A stretch of DNA of 64,000 bases from Candidatus Latescibacterota bacterium. Lineage in GTDB: Bacteria; Latescibacterota; UBA2968. Below the pieces are notes generated by a model, which ran no database searches, had not been told where the DNA came from, and saw nothing but the letters and a program-made list of their open reading frames with translations. Positions 1 to 8,526 of this stretch are shown piece after piece (position 1 is the first letter of the stretch; each line of letters starts with the position of its first letter). The stretch is taken from NCBI GenBank assembly GCA_022824945.1, contig JAJDYX010000022.1, forward strand, positions 1 to 64,000, written 5' to 3'. A program made the position numbers and the translations under genes.

Positions 1-32
1 GTGAGGGCTGACATTTTTTTGGGGAATACACA

Positions 33-1586
33 ATGGCACGCTATCTATTTCTCGCAATATTGATGTTAATAACCGCTTGTGGACAACAGACCGGGCGCAC
101 GGTTGTATTTGGGCGCGGTGGTGATTCCGTAGGACTGGATCCCGCGCTGGAGACAGACGGCGAGTCGTTTAAAGTATGTGATAATATTTACGAAACACTC
201 ATCGCATTCGTGCCCGAACGCACCGACCTCGCACCCGGATTAGCCACATCCTGGCAAGCGTCAGAAGACGGTTTGACCTGGACATTTAAGTTGCGCGAAA
301 ATGTCGTCTTTCACGACGGCACACCCTTTAATGCCGATGCTGTAGTCTTTTCACTCGCGCGACAATTCAAACCCGATCATCCTTTCAACAAAGTAGAAGG
401 CGCTTATCAATACTGGGCAGGCATGTCCATGAGCGACATCGTAAAAGATGTCCGCAAAATAGACGACATGACCGTATCCATTGACCTGAAACGCCCCAAC
501 GCGCCCTTCCTCGCAAATCTGACGATGAATTTTTGCGCCATCGTCAGCCCTGTTGCCGTCGAAAAATGGGGAGCTGATTTTGCACGGCATCCCGTGGGCA
601 CAGGTCCGTTTCGCTTTGTCGAATGGATCAAAGACGACCGCGTGGTATTAGAACGCAATCCCGATTATTGGGGACCAGCGCCCAAAATTGACCGCCTGAT
701 TTTTAGAAGCATTCCCGAAAACTCCGTCCGACTAATCGCGCTCACCCAGGGATCTATTGACGGCATGGACAACCTCGTGCCGGACTTCTTACCGACAATT
801 GAATCGGATGAAAATCTCACATTGCTATCTCAGTCGGGAATGAACGTGGGCTATCTGGCGATGAACATGGACAAAGAACCATTCCAGAACCTCAATGTGC
901 GGCGCGCCATAAACCACGCAATCAACAAACAGGCACTGATCGACAACCTGTATCAGGGCCTGGCCATTCCCGCGGTCAATCCAATTCCGCCAACGCTCTG
1001 GAGTTATCGGCAAGAAACACCCGGCTATGAATACGATCCTGAAAAAGCCAGAACACTCCTATCCGAAGCGGGATTCCCAAACGGATTCAAAACCACCCTC
1101 TGGGCAATGCCCGTACCTCGTCCCTATATGCCACAACCCCAAAAAATCGCCCAGGCGATCCAGGCCGATTTACAAATAGTCGGCATCGAAGCTGAAATCG
1201 TCACCTATGAATGGGGAACATATCTGGACAAAGTCCAGCGCGGGCAACACGACATGGCATTGCTGGGCTGGACTGGGGACAACGGCGACCCCGACAACTT
1301 TCTCTATATTCTGCTGGACAAAAGCGCGACCCAAATGCCAGCCAATAACATTGCCTTTTACCGCAGCGATCCCTTGCACGAAGTATTGGTAGCTGCCCAG
1401 AAAGAATCCGACAAAGTAAAACGCACGATCCTGTATCAACAGGCTCAAGAAATCGTCTTTCACGACGCCCCCTGGGTTCCCCTCGTACACGCAACCCAAA
1501 CAGCGGCATTCCGCACCCGCGTCAAAGGATTTAAGCTACATCCAACAGGGAGCAAATGGTTTCACGATGTGATGATTGAGGAATGA
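33..1586 (+). CDS. ABC transporter substrate-binding lipoprotein, SBP family 5 (peptide/nickel type)
   Basis: This is the periplasmic binding component of a dipeptide/oligopeptide/nickel-class ABC importer. The N-terminus is a lipoprotein signal: a short hydrophobic segment ends in L-I-T-A-C, so Cys16 would be lipidated. The rest (517 aa, usual family length) carries family 5 features such as 'TWTFKLRENVVFHDGTP' near residue 90 and 'VGTGPFRF' near 190. The ATG follows a GGGGAA ribosome site. The matching permeases lie about 5.9 kb downstream (7507 and 8527) on the same strand, separated by unrelated genes, so the operon seems to have been split. No ATP-binding subunit is in the window. The substrate cannot be told from sequence; opines, peptides, nickel and glutathione are all possible. 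Confidence 0.92.
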   Translation: MARYLFLAILMLITACGQQTGRTVVFGRGGDSVGLDPALETDGESFKVCDNIYETLIAFVPERTDLAPGLATSWQASEDGLTWTFKLRENVVFHDGTPFNADAVVFSLARQFKPDHPFNKVEGAYQYWAGMSMSDIVKDVRKIDDMTVSIDLKRPNAPFLANLTMNFCAIVSPVAVEKWGADFARHPVGTGPFRFVEWIKDDRVVLERNPDYWGPAPKIDRLIFRSIPENSVRLIALTQGSIDGMDNLVPDFLPTIESDENLTLLSQSGMNVGYLAMNMDKEPFQNLNVRRAINHAINKQALIDNLYQGLAIPAVNPIPPTLWSYRQETPGYEYDPEKARTLLSEAGFPNGFKTTLWAMPVPRPYMPQPQKIAQAIQADLQIVGIEAEIVTYEWGTYLDKVQRGQHDMALLGWTGDNGDPDNFLYILLDKSATQMPANNIAFYRSDPLHEVLVAAQKESDKVKRTILYQQAQEIVFHDAPWVPLVHATQTAAFRTRVKGFKLHPTGSKWFHDVMIEE

Positions 1587-1623
1587 GCGGTCAGTGTATC
1601 GGACATCTTTTTAACTGCGACTC

Positions 1624-1652
1624 TTGCTCCGATCCTGAGAATCCTGTATAAT
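1624..1652 (+). promoter_or_regulatory. Sigma-70-type promoter for the nucleotidyltransferase-HEPN gene
   Basis: TTGCTC at 1624-1629, a 17-nt spacer and a perfect TATAAT at 1647-1652 lie 73 bp upstream of the ATG at 1725. The gene therefore probably has its own promoter, independent of the transporter gene before it. Confidence 0.55.
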
Positions 1653-1724
1653 TGCGTACAACTGAACTTCTGTTAAACTTGTGCGCAGTCCGACAGGTTT
1701 ATCCCGATCCAGAGAATTGATACC

Positions 1725-2498
1725 ATGCCAGATACCAAATTGCATCCCGATCCCAAAGCCTGCGCTGTCGCCCGTGCGGTCTGTGACGTGGTCCATCCCA
1801 ATACCGTTATCCTGTTCGGGTCCCGCGCCCGAGGCGACTTTACACCCGATTCCGATATTGACCTGCTCATCATCACTGACGCCCAGCAGATAGATCGGCA
1901 GGAATACATGCGCACGAGTGAGGCGGCTCGCCGCAAAGTCCAGGAAGTTTACGGCCACTCCATGGGCGTTGACCTTGTCCACCTGAGCGAGGACCTTTTC
2001 CACGACGGTCGCCGTGCCCGAAATCATGTCGCAGGGCAGGCTGTCCGCGATGGCGTCGATATACATGGCGCAAAAATAATCTATGACAACCCGGAACCGA
2101 CCAACTGGCCCGACATACGACAGCGAATCGTCAATGCCGAACGGGAACTCCGCGTTCTGAATATCTTAGTTGAAGCAGATGCCGACCAGGAAGCCATTGG
2201 CTTTCACGCCCAACAGGCCCTTGAAAACGCGCTAAAAGGCTGGATTTCAGCGCTCGATACCGATTACAAAAACACCCACGACCTATCCGACCTATCCGCC
2301 ATCATCCGGACCCATCTCGAAGAGAACGACACTCCCGCCGGTGAAAAGCTGACATGGCTAACCGACTATGCCGTAAGATATCGCTATCACGGCATAGAGG
2401 TCTGCGTGGAAGACCGCTTCGAGTTGCTCACTGCGGTAAAAGAAACCGTAGAGACCATCATCGCCCGCATTCGGACACTGAGCAAAATGACTGAGTAG
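1725..2498 (+). CDS. Fused MNT-type nucleotidyltransferase and HEPN domain protein
   Basis: The first ~120 residues are a minimal nucleotidyltransferase. It shows G32-S33-R-A-R-G followed by S-D44-I-D46-L, the metal-binding pair of the polymerase-beta fold, with a third acidic residue likely at D83 (GVDLVHL). Residues ~130-250 look like a HEPN domain (PF05168 style): 'FHAQQALENALKG' near 160-172 and 'THDLSDL' near 184-190. The pair is usually two genes, with HEPN as RNase toxin and MNT as an antitoxin that AMPylates it. Here they form one 257-residue chain. A clear R-x4-6-H RNase motif is not obvious around H185, so toxicity is doubtful. Kanamycin-nucleotidyltransferase-like relatives are an alternative. 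The gene has its own promoter and terminator. Confidence 0.8.
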   Translation: MPDTKLHPDPKACAVARAVCDVVHPNTVILFGSRARGDFTPDSDIDLLIITDAQQIDRQEYMRTSEAARRKVQEVYGHSMGVDLVHLSEDLFHDGRRARNHVAGQAVRDGVDIHGAKIIYDNPEPTNWPDIRQRIVNAERELRVLNILVEADADQEAIGFHAQQALENALKGWISALDTDYKNTHDLSDLSAIIRTHLEENDTPAGEKLTWLTDYAVRYRYHGIEVCVEDRFELLTAVKETVETIIARIRTLSKMTE

Positions 2499-2552
2499 GA
2501 AAGTGATATTTTGATAGCCTTCAAACAATGGTATAGATCTCCAACCCATCAC

Positions 2553-2589
2553 AAAAGCCCAACGGCCTCCTACAGACCGTTGGGCTTTT
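2553..2589 (+). terminator. Intrinsic terminator after the nucleotidyltransferase-HEPN gene
   Basis: A perfect 13-bp inverted repeat, AAAAGCCCAACGG (2553-2565) and CCGTTGGGCTTTT (2577-2589), has an 11-nt loop and a T-tract in its 3' arm. It lies 55 bp after the stop codon. It is symmetric enough to work in both directions. Confidence 0.85.
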
Positions 2590-2937
2590 CCTATTAGAGC
2601 CTCAATGGAACAGGTCAAAAGATTCCATTTCAGAAATTGCCTATCAGTGTAGGTTTGCGTCTTTATCAACTTTTAGCAAGGTTTTCAAGGCGGAGTATGA
2701 AAATAATCCAGCCCCATATTGAAAAAAATGGAAACTGGGACAAATTTTGAACGATAGAACAAATTTTTGGTCTTGATTTTGCAAAGGTTTGTGTCAATCT
2801 TTAGTAGATGTGTTAAAAAAATACCGGTCACAAAGATGAAGGTGTCTCAGATGTGATGCCAACATGCGCTATTTATCACCCCGGCAAATCTATTCACACT
2901 ATTGTATCATTGAAGTCTTAAATGAAAAGAGAAACCA
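2590..2937. other. AT-rich intergenic region upstream of the leucine-rich-repeat gene
   Basis: These ~350 bp hold no convincing gene. Short A- and T-tracts are frequent around 2720-2820. I could not assign a promoter with confidence. The LRR gene must be transcribed from here, because a strong terminator lies just upstream at 2553-2589. Confidence 0.4.
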
Positions 2938-5900
2938 ATGCGTAACCTGATTTTGTTCACACTATCCACACTCGCGCTTTTGACACATCCGCTGTCTCTC
3001 TCAGCGCAGAATAGCTTTTCCATTTCGCAGGGTGTAAACAGTGCTGCGAGCGATCAAGACGTTACCCCGGACTTTGATGGCGATGGTATGGTTGGCTTCT
3101 CTGACTTTTTAGCGCTTGCAGGTCTGTTTGGGTCACGTCAGGGCGATGGGAGGTATGAAGCGAAGTATGATCTGGACAGCGACGGCGCAATTGGATTTTC
3201 CGATTTTCTGATCTTTAGTGCCAGCTTTGGCAAAGAGGTATCTTCCCCAGGGGGTGATGCAACGCAGGTTGCCATTCCGGATGCGAACCTGCGTGCGGTC
3301 ATTGCGGACAGCCTCGGCAAGGCGAGCGGTGCGCCAATCACGCAAGCAGAGATGGCGACCTTAATTCACCTTGCTGCACCAAACAAGAATATTCGCGATC
3401 TGACCGGGCTTGAATTTGCTATTAACCTGACAGAATTGGTCCTTGGCGTAGGGTCTATAGTGAACAGCAACGAGATATCCAACCTTTCGCCGATATCTAA
3501 TTTGACCAGTCTGGAAGATCTGGGTCTTGGCAGCAGCAGCATATCAGATGTGACGCCACTATCTAATTTGACCAGCTTAAAATCGCTGTACCTTTCCTAC
3601 AACACCATATCAGATGTGACACCACTATCTAACTTGACCAGCCTGGAACGGCTGTATCTCTCCGGCAATAGCATAGCGGATGTGACGCCACTATCTAACT
3701 TGACCAACCTGAGATCACTGAGTCTTTCCAGCAACAACATATCGGATGTGACACCACTATCCAACTTAACCAGCCTGGAAGTGCTGAGTCTTTCCAGCAA
3801 CAACATATCGGATGTGGCACCGCTATCTAATTTGACCAGCCTCGAAGCGCTGTTTCTTGACAACAACAGCATATCGAATATAGCACCGCTGTCTAATTTG
3901 ACCGGCCTGGAAGAGCTGGATCTTTCCAAAAACAGCATCTCAGACCTCGCGCCGCTGGTGGCAAACACGGGATTGGGTAGTGGGGATGAGGTGGTGGTGG
4001 AGAACAACCCCTTGAGTGCCACATCAATCAACACACATATTCCAGCCCTGCAAAGCAGAGGGGGTAGTGTACGCTACTCCCGTAGTGGCGGTAGTGGCGG
4101 CGGTGGCGGCAGTACAACGAACGTTGCCATTCCGGACGCGAACCTGCGTGCGGTCATTGCGGACAGTCTCGACAAGACAGGCGATGCGCCAATCACGCAG
4201 ACAGAGATGGCGACCTTAACTCGCCTTGATGCACCGAACAAGAATATTCGCGATCTGACCGGGCTTGAGTTTGCTATTAACCTGACAGAGTTGGACCTTG
4301 GTGGAGACGCAGTGGGAGGGCAGTGGGTGAACAGCAACGAGATATCCAACCTTTCGCCACTATCTAATTTAACCCGTCTGGAACGGCTGGGGCTTGACTT
4401 CAACAGCATATCGGATGTGACACCACTATCTAACTTGACCAATCTGGAAGAGCTGTGGCTTTTCGCCAACAGCATATCGGATGTGACGCCGTTGAGGGGA
4501 TTGACCAGTCTGGAATGGCTGGGGCTTTCCAGCAACAGCATATCGGATGTGACGCCACTATCTAACTTGACCAATCTGGAAGATCTGTCTCTTGCCTCCA
4601 ACAGCATATCGGATGTGACGCCGTTGAGGGGATTGACCAGTCTGGAATGGCTGGGGCTTTCCAGCAACAGCATATCGAATATAGCACCGCTGTCTAATTT
4701 AACCAATCTGGAAATGCTGGAACTTGACAACAACAGCATCTCAGACCTCGCGCCGCTGGTGGCAAACACGGGATTGGGTGAAGGAGATGAGATTGATGTG
4801 AGCAACAATCCCTTGAGTGCCACGTCAATCAACACACACATTCCAGCCCTGCAGAGCAGAGAGGTTAGTGTACTCTACACTCGTAGTGGTGGCGTGTCCC
4901 CGCCCCCTCCGCCCCCTGGTGGTGGCAGTGCAACGGACGTTGTCATTCCGGATGCAAACCTGTATGAGGTCATTGCGAAAAGTCTCGGCAAGGCATTCGG
5001 TGCGCCAATCACTCAGGCAGAGATGGCGACCTTAACGCGCCTTTATGCACCGAATGAGAATATTCGCGATCTGACCGGGCTTGAGTTTGCAATTAACCTG
5101 ACAGAATTGGTCCTCGGTAGAAACGAAGGGAGATTGTGGGGGGGAAACACCTATGAGCTATTCAACAACCTTTCGCTATACTTGACCAATCTAATAGAAC
5201 AAAGGATTAACTTTTCCTTCAACGTTTCTGTCAACAGGATATCGGATGCGACACCGCTATCTAACTTGACCAGGCTGGAAAGGCTGGATCTTTCCGGCAA
5301 CAGCATAGCGAATATGTCTGCACTGTCAGGATTAACGAGTCTGGAATGGCTGCTTCTTTCCGGCACAAGCATAGCGGATGTGACACCACTATCTAACTTG
5401 ACCAGGCTAAGAGTCCTGGATCTTTCCGAAAACAACATATCAGATGTGACGCCGCTTGTGGCGCTTCTATCTAACTTGAATAACCTGATATTGCTGGATC
5501 TTTCCGAAAACAACATAACGGATGTGACGCCACTATCTAACTTGGCCAATCTAAGAGCTCTGATTCTTTACGAAAACAACATAACGGATGTGACGCCGCT
5601 ATCTAACTTGACCAGGCTGGAATGGCTGGATCTTGAAGACAACAGCATAGCGAATGTGGCACCGATAGCTAATTTGACCCGTCTGGAATGGCTGGAACTT
5701 GACTATAACAACATATCGAATGTGACGCCGATATCCAACTTGACCAATCTAAGATGGCTGGAACTTTCCGACAACAGCATAGCGGATATGACGCCGATAT
5801 CTAACTCGACCCGTCTGGAAGTGCTGTCTTTTTATGATAACAACATATCGAATGTGACGCCGATATCTAACTTAATCAACCTGAAATTGCTGTCTCTTTC

Positions 5901-6243
5901 CGACAATAGTATATCGAATGTGACGCCGATATCTAACTTAATCAACCTGAAAGGTTTGGAACTTAACGACAACAGCATCTCAGACCTCGCGCCGCTGGTG
6001 GCAAACACGGGATTGGGTGAGGGAGATTGGGTTGAAGTAAGGAACAACCCCTTGAGTGCCACATCAATCAACATACACATTCCAGCCCTTGAGAGCAGAG
6101 GGGTTGATGTAGATTTTAGTGCATCGAAGCCCGCGATGAAAAACAAAGAACTGAGGATGTCCCTCCGGATGATAGAACCGTTTGGAATAAAAAAATGGAA
6201 GGTGGGCGATAATTTGAGAAAAGGGCACTTGAATAATTTTTGA
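2938..6243 (+). CDS. Secreted leucine-rich-repeat protein with N-terminal dockerin-like repeats
   Basis: This protein of 1,101 residues starts with a signal peptide (about 1-23, ending …LSLSAQ). Two EF-hand/dockerin-like calcium motifs follow: D45-F-D47-G-D49-G…FSDFL and D78-L-D80-S-D82-G…FSDFL. Three modules start near residues 110, 393 and 664. Each opens with the cap 'VxIPDANLxxVIAxSLxK' and the 'NIRDLTGLEFAINLTEL' segment. Runs of ~22-residue internalin-type repeats (…SxISDVTPLSNLTxLExLxLxxN) come next, and each module ends with 'PLSATSIN.HIPAL'. Linkers are Gly-rich (~380-392) and Pro/Gly-rich (~649-663). A basic tail of ~40 residues ends the chain. A surface adhesion or protein-binding role is inferred from the fold. 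The ribosome site is weak (AAAGAGAAACC). Confidence 0.88.
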   Translation: MRNLILFTLSTLALLTHPLSLSAQNSFSISQGVNSAASDQDVTPDFDGDGMVGFSDFLALAGLFGSRQGDGRYEAKYDLDSDGAIGFSDFLIFSASFGKEVSSPGGDATQVAIPDANLRAVIADSLGKASGAPITQAEMATLIHLAAPNKNIRDLTGLEFAINLTELVLGVGSIVNSNEISNLSPISNLTSLEDLGLGSSSISDVTPLSNLTSLKSLYLSYNTISDVTPLSNLTSLERLYLSGNSIADVTPLSNLTNLRSLSLSSNNISDVTPLSNLTSLEVLSLSSNNISDVAPLSNLTSLEALFLDNNSISNIAPLSNLTGLEELDLSKNSISDLAPLVANTGLGSGDEVVVENNPLSATSINTHIPALQSRGGSVRYSRSGGSGGGGGSTTNVAIPDANLRAVIADSLDKTGDAPITQTEMATLTRLDAPNKNIRDLTGLEFAINLTELDLGGDAVGGQWVNSNEISNLSPLSNLTRLERLGLDFNSISDVTPLSNLTNLEELWLFANSISDVTPLRGLTSLEWLGLSSNSISDVTPLSNLTNLEDLSLASNSISDVTPLRGLTSLEWLGLSSNSISNIAPLSNLTNLEMLELDNNSISDLAPLVANTGLGEGDEIDVSNNPLSATSINTHIPALQSREVSVLYTRSGGVSPPPPPPGGGSATDVVIPDANLYEVIAKSLGKAFGAPITQAEMATLTRLYAPNENIRDLTGLEFAINLTELVLGRNEGRLWGGNTYELFNNLSLYLTNLIEQRINFSFNVSVNRISDATPLSNLTRLERLDLSGNSIANMSALSGLTSLEWLLLSGTSIADVTPLSNLTRLRVLDLSENNISDVTPLVALLSNLNNLILLDLSENNITDVTPLSNLANLRALILYENNITDVTPLSNLTRLEWLDLEDNSIANVAPIANLTRLEWLELDYNNISNVTPISNLTNLRWLELSDNSIADMTPISNSTRLEVLSFYDNNISNVTPISNLINLKLLSLSDNSISNVTPISNLINLKGLELNDNSISDLAPLVANTGLGEGDWVEVRNNPLSATSINIHIPALESRGVDVDFSASKPAMKNKELRMSLRMIEPFGIKKWKVGDNLRKGHLNNF
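4466..4677 (+). repeat. Recent 132-bp in-frame duplication inside the LRR gene
   Basis: The 80 bases at 4466-4545 recur identically at 4598-4677. The offset of 132 bp equals 44 codons, or two leucine-rich repeats. Identity at the DNA level, including silent positions, points to recent slippage or unequal recombination. Confidence 0.85.
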
Positions 6244-6294
6244 CACTTCGGTTTTCGCACCACCGAGAAGCCACCTTTGGGGTAAAAAATAAAG

Positions 6295-6329
6295 AACGGC
6301 AGTGGGCTATAATACCCACTGCCGTTTCT
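6295..6329. terminator. Bidirectional terminator between the LRR gene and the Panacea pair
   Basis: AACGGCAGTGGG (6295-6306) pairs perfectly with CCCACTGCCGTT (6315-6326) around an 8-nt loop. A T-rich tail follows on the plus side, and AAAG precedes it, giving CTTT on the minus side. It sits between two convergent genes and can serve both. Confidence 0.85.
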
Positions 6330-6342
6330 TTTATACAGCGGA

Positions 6343-6750
6343 TTAGATACAATGCCGATTATAAAAGTCTCGAACCTCAAATCTCGTATATTTAGATCTT
6401 TGCAACCCCGCAACAATACGGGCCAACACATCGTCAGACAGGTCTTCTCGTTTATCGCCACTTTTTAGCATATTTAACGCTTCAGATTTTGACACAATAC
6501 GAGCATATTCATAAGCAATGATCGAATCGCGTGTGATAAACGGGTGGTCGCCTGGTTTAAGAATTGTTGTGGTGTCCTGGCGGGACTTCTTCCCCGACCG
6601 GTTTTTCAACGTCGTCAAATTGACAGCAATTGCAAAATGCTCTGTTTTATCACCTCGCACAACGGGAATAAAGTCGCTCACGAAAATAATCAGATGTTTA
6701 CGTATCCCAATTTCATCTTGAGTAAGAACACACTGACCAGCTATTCCCAT
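6343..6750 (-). CDS. Putative toxin partner of a Panacea-type toxin-antitoxin pair
   Basis: This is a 135-residue protein of no firmly recognised family. It starts inside the last codons of the upstream Panacea gene (10-bp overlap), the usual arrangement for a translationally coupled antitoxin-toxin pair. The segment 'HPFITRDSIIAYEYARIV' followed by 'LSDDVLARIVAGL' recalls SH3-barrel growth inhibitors of the PemK/MazF type, where a conserved S/T-rich strand precedes an LS-D-E-LL helix. That resemblance is from memory of the pattern, not a search. Function as a toxin is inferred mainly from position and size. No signal peptide or membrane segment is present. Confidence 0.6.
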   Translation of the reverse strand: MGIAGQCVLTQDEIGIRKHLIIFVSDFIPVVRGDKTEHFAIAVNLTTLKNRSGKKSRQDTTTILKPGDHPFITRDSIIAYEYARIVSKSEALNMLKSGDKREDLSDDVLARIVAGLQRSKYTRFEVRDFYNRHCI

Positions 6751-7346
6751 GCGTCTCCAACCATTTTCTCAAAACTTGCTCTGCTATCTAATTCTTCTCG
6801 AATATCCAATATTTCGTCATCATCCCACCCAACCGCACGCAACCAATTATTCCACTCAATAGGTCGAGACGTGTCACCTGTATCTTCATACTCTGCCAAC
6901 TTGTGAGTATATTGAGATAGCTCCTGAAAAGACAGATGTCCAACTTCTTCTATCACCTTATCTATAAATTCCATATCCGCTTCAGATAACGCACCTGTAC
7001 CAACTTCAACATCTCGCAACTTTATAAGACGTTTCGTATCGGGATCCCAAAATACCCTGTTCCAATACTTGCCATTGCCTTGTTCCATGAGTCTGTATGT
7101 ATGGCTCAGTATCGGTCCAAATTTCATATTATAAGGACGATCAAAAGTTACAGGATAACCGCGATCTTCCAGAGACTTTCGATCTATCAAATAGATCATC
7201 TTGAGCAATTTACCCCTGTCTAACTTATTGTTAAATCTCTTTACCAATAAGGCAGCGACCTGTACTGTCTTTCTCTCGTCAAAATCAGGAATCTTCAAGT
7301 CGTCAACGTAACAGGTCTTTAATTCAGGGAGATTATGTTGACTCAT
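6741..7346 (-). CDS. Panacea-domain (DUF4065, SocA-like) antitoxin
   Basis: The N-terminal ~110 residues match the Panacea pattern: 'VAALLVKRFNNKLDRGKLLKMIYLIDR' (in two parts), followed by '…YPVTFDRPYNMKFGPIL' and 'TYRLME'. Panacea proteins are promiscuous antitoxins that neutralise many unrelated toxins encoded next to them. The C-terminal ~90 residues are acidic and less typical. The start is supported by GAGG eight bases upstream (minus strand). The gene is first in a two-gene operon with the 135-residue partner, overlapping it by 10 bp. A phage-defence role is possible but not shown by the sequence. Confidence 0.82.
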   Translation of the reverse strand: MSQHNLPELKTCYVDDLKIPDFDERKTVQVAALLVKRFNNKLDRGKLLKMIYLIDRKSLEDRGYPVTFDRPYNMKFGPILSHTYRLMEQGNGKYWNRVFWDPDTKRLIKLRDVEVGTGALSEADMEFIDKVIEEVGHLSFQELSQYTHKLAEYEDTGDTSRPIEWNNWLRAVGWDDDEILDIREELDSRASFEKMVGDAWE

Positions 7347-7402
7347 CAGAAATACCTCTATTTGGAGTTTTATTACTTTCCCTTTGGCATAAATAATGCT
7401 TT

Positions 7403-7435
7403 ATTGTCAATAACAATAAATAACACGATTGTCAA
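7403..7435 (-). promoter_or_regulatory. Repeated TTGACAAT boxes upstream of the Panacea operon
   Basis: The octamer TTGACAAT (minus strand) occurs at 7435-7428 and again at 7410-7403, 25 bp apart. The first can act as a -35 box, although the -10 at 17-nt spacing (TATTGA) is weak. The repeats may be the operator through which the antitoxin/toxin complex controls its own operon. Confidence 0.35.
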
Positions 7436-7506
7436 GGGGTTAGTTATATTTGAGTTCATACCTCTTTTAAAACTCTATTCTCATCGCCTTCTCGAAATAG
7501 TTCCTC

Positions 7507-8517
7507 ATGCACATCTACATCCTCAAAAGATTACTGGCACTGATCCCTACCCTATTGGGCATCACAGTGCTGGTTTTTTTTATGGTACATCTCGTACCAG
7601 GAGACCCCGCACAGATCATGCTGGGCGAACGGGCAAGTGCCGAAAGTCTGGCAGCCCTGAGGCGCGACCTGGGCCTGGACCAGCCATTACATGTGCAATT
7701 TGGACGCTATTTATCCGACCTGCTACAAGGCGATCTGGGAAGGTCCATTAAATCGCACGAACGCGTATCTGTCGAACTAATGGCGCGTTTCCCTGCCACC
7801 ATGGAACTCACATTCGCAAGCATGATCTTTGCCTGCATACTCGGCATTGGTGCAGGTGTAACGTCCGCGGTTCGACGCGGCACCTGGTGGGATTATATCG
7901 GCATGACAGCATCATTAGCAGGGGTCTCCGTGCCCATCTTCTGGCTGGGATTATTGCTCATCCTCGCCCTTGCAGTCTCCCTACCGTTATTCCCCGTCTC
8001 CGGACGACTCAGCTCTCATGTATTTATCCCCACATTTACCGGATTTTACCTCATAGACAGCCTGGTCGCAGGAGACCTCCCAGGTTTTGGCGACGCACTC
8101 TGGCATTTAATCTTGCCAGGTATAACACTGGGCACAGTACCCGCCGCCGTTATCGCGCGCATGACCCGGTCGAGTTTGCTGGAAGTCTTGCGCGAAGATT
8201 ATGTACGCACTGCCTGGGCAAAAGGCTTATCCGAACGGGTTGTCATATTGCGCCACGCACTGAAAAACGCATTCATCCCCGTCTTAACCGTAATCAGTTT
8301 GCAGTTCGGTTATCTATTGGGCGGCGCCGTCTTAACCGAAAGTATCTTTGCCTGGCCCGGAGTCGGGCGCTGGTTGCTTCTCTCGGTTTACGCGCGCGAC
8401 TTTCGAGCGATTCAAGGAGGCGTACTAATCGTCGCCACGACCTTTGTCCTCATCAATCTGATCGCAGATTTGTTATACGCCTGGTTGGATCCACGGATCA
8501 AATACGGTAAGGAATGA
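7507..8517 (+). CDS. ABC transporter permease, DppB/OppB type
   Basis: This is a 336-residue inner-membrane permease of the peptide/nickel ABC importer class. It has an N-terminal membrane helix (IYILKRLLALIPTLLGITVL), the typical 'HLVPGDPAQIMLG' loop near 30-42, about six membrane segments in all, and the coupling-loop motif 'RTAWAKGLSERVVILRHALKNA' (two runs) near 238-258 that contacts the ATPase. The permease gene dppC follows after 9 bp. The binding protein that should precede it lies at 33-1586, on the far side of an accessory gene block. The start codon has only a weak ribosome site. Confidence 0.93.
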   Translation: MHIYILKRLLALIPTLLGITVLVFFMVHLVPGDPAQIMLGERASAESLAALRRDLGLDQPLHVQFGRYLSDLLQGDLGRSIKSHERVSVELMARFPATMELTFASMIFACILGIGAGVTSAVRRGTWWDYIGMTASLAGVSVPIFWLGLLLILALAVSLPLFPVSGRLSSHVFIPTFTGFYLIDSLVAGDLPGFGDALWHLILPGITLGTVPAAVIARMTRSSLLEVLREDYVRTAWAKGLSERVVILRHALKNAFIPVLTVISLQFGYLLGGAVLTESIFAWPGVGRWLLLSVYARDFRAIQGGVLIVATTFVLINLIADLLYAWLDPRIKYGKE

Positions 8518-8526
8518 CGACACACA

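Noticed and set aside
1611-2073. Antisense frames under the nucleotidyltransferase-HEPN gene
   Set aside because: The plus-strand frame has clear catalytic motifs, a promoter and a terminator; the antisense frames have none.
3597-5549. Long open frames on the minus strand inside the LRR gene
   Set aside because: They mirror the repeat unit (Leu-Ser-rich runs every 22 codons), have no start signals, and share the composition of the sense repeats.
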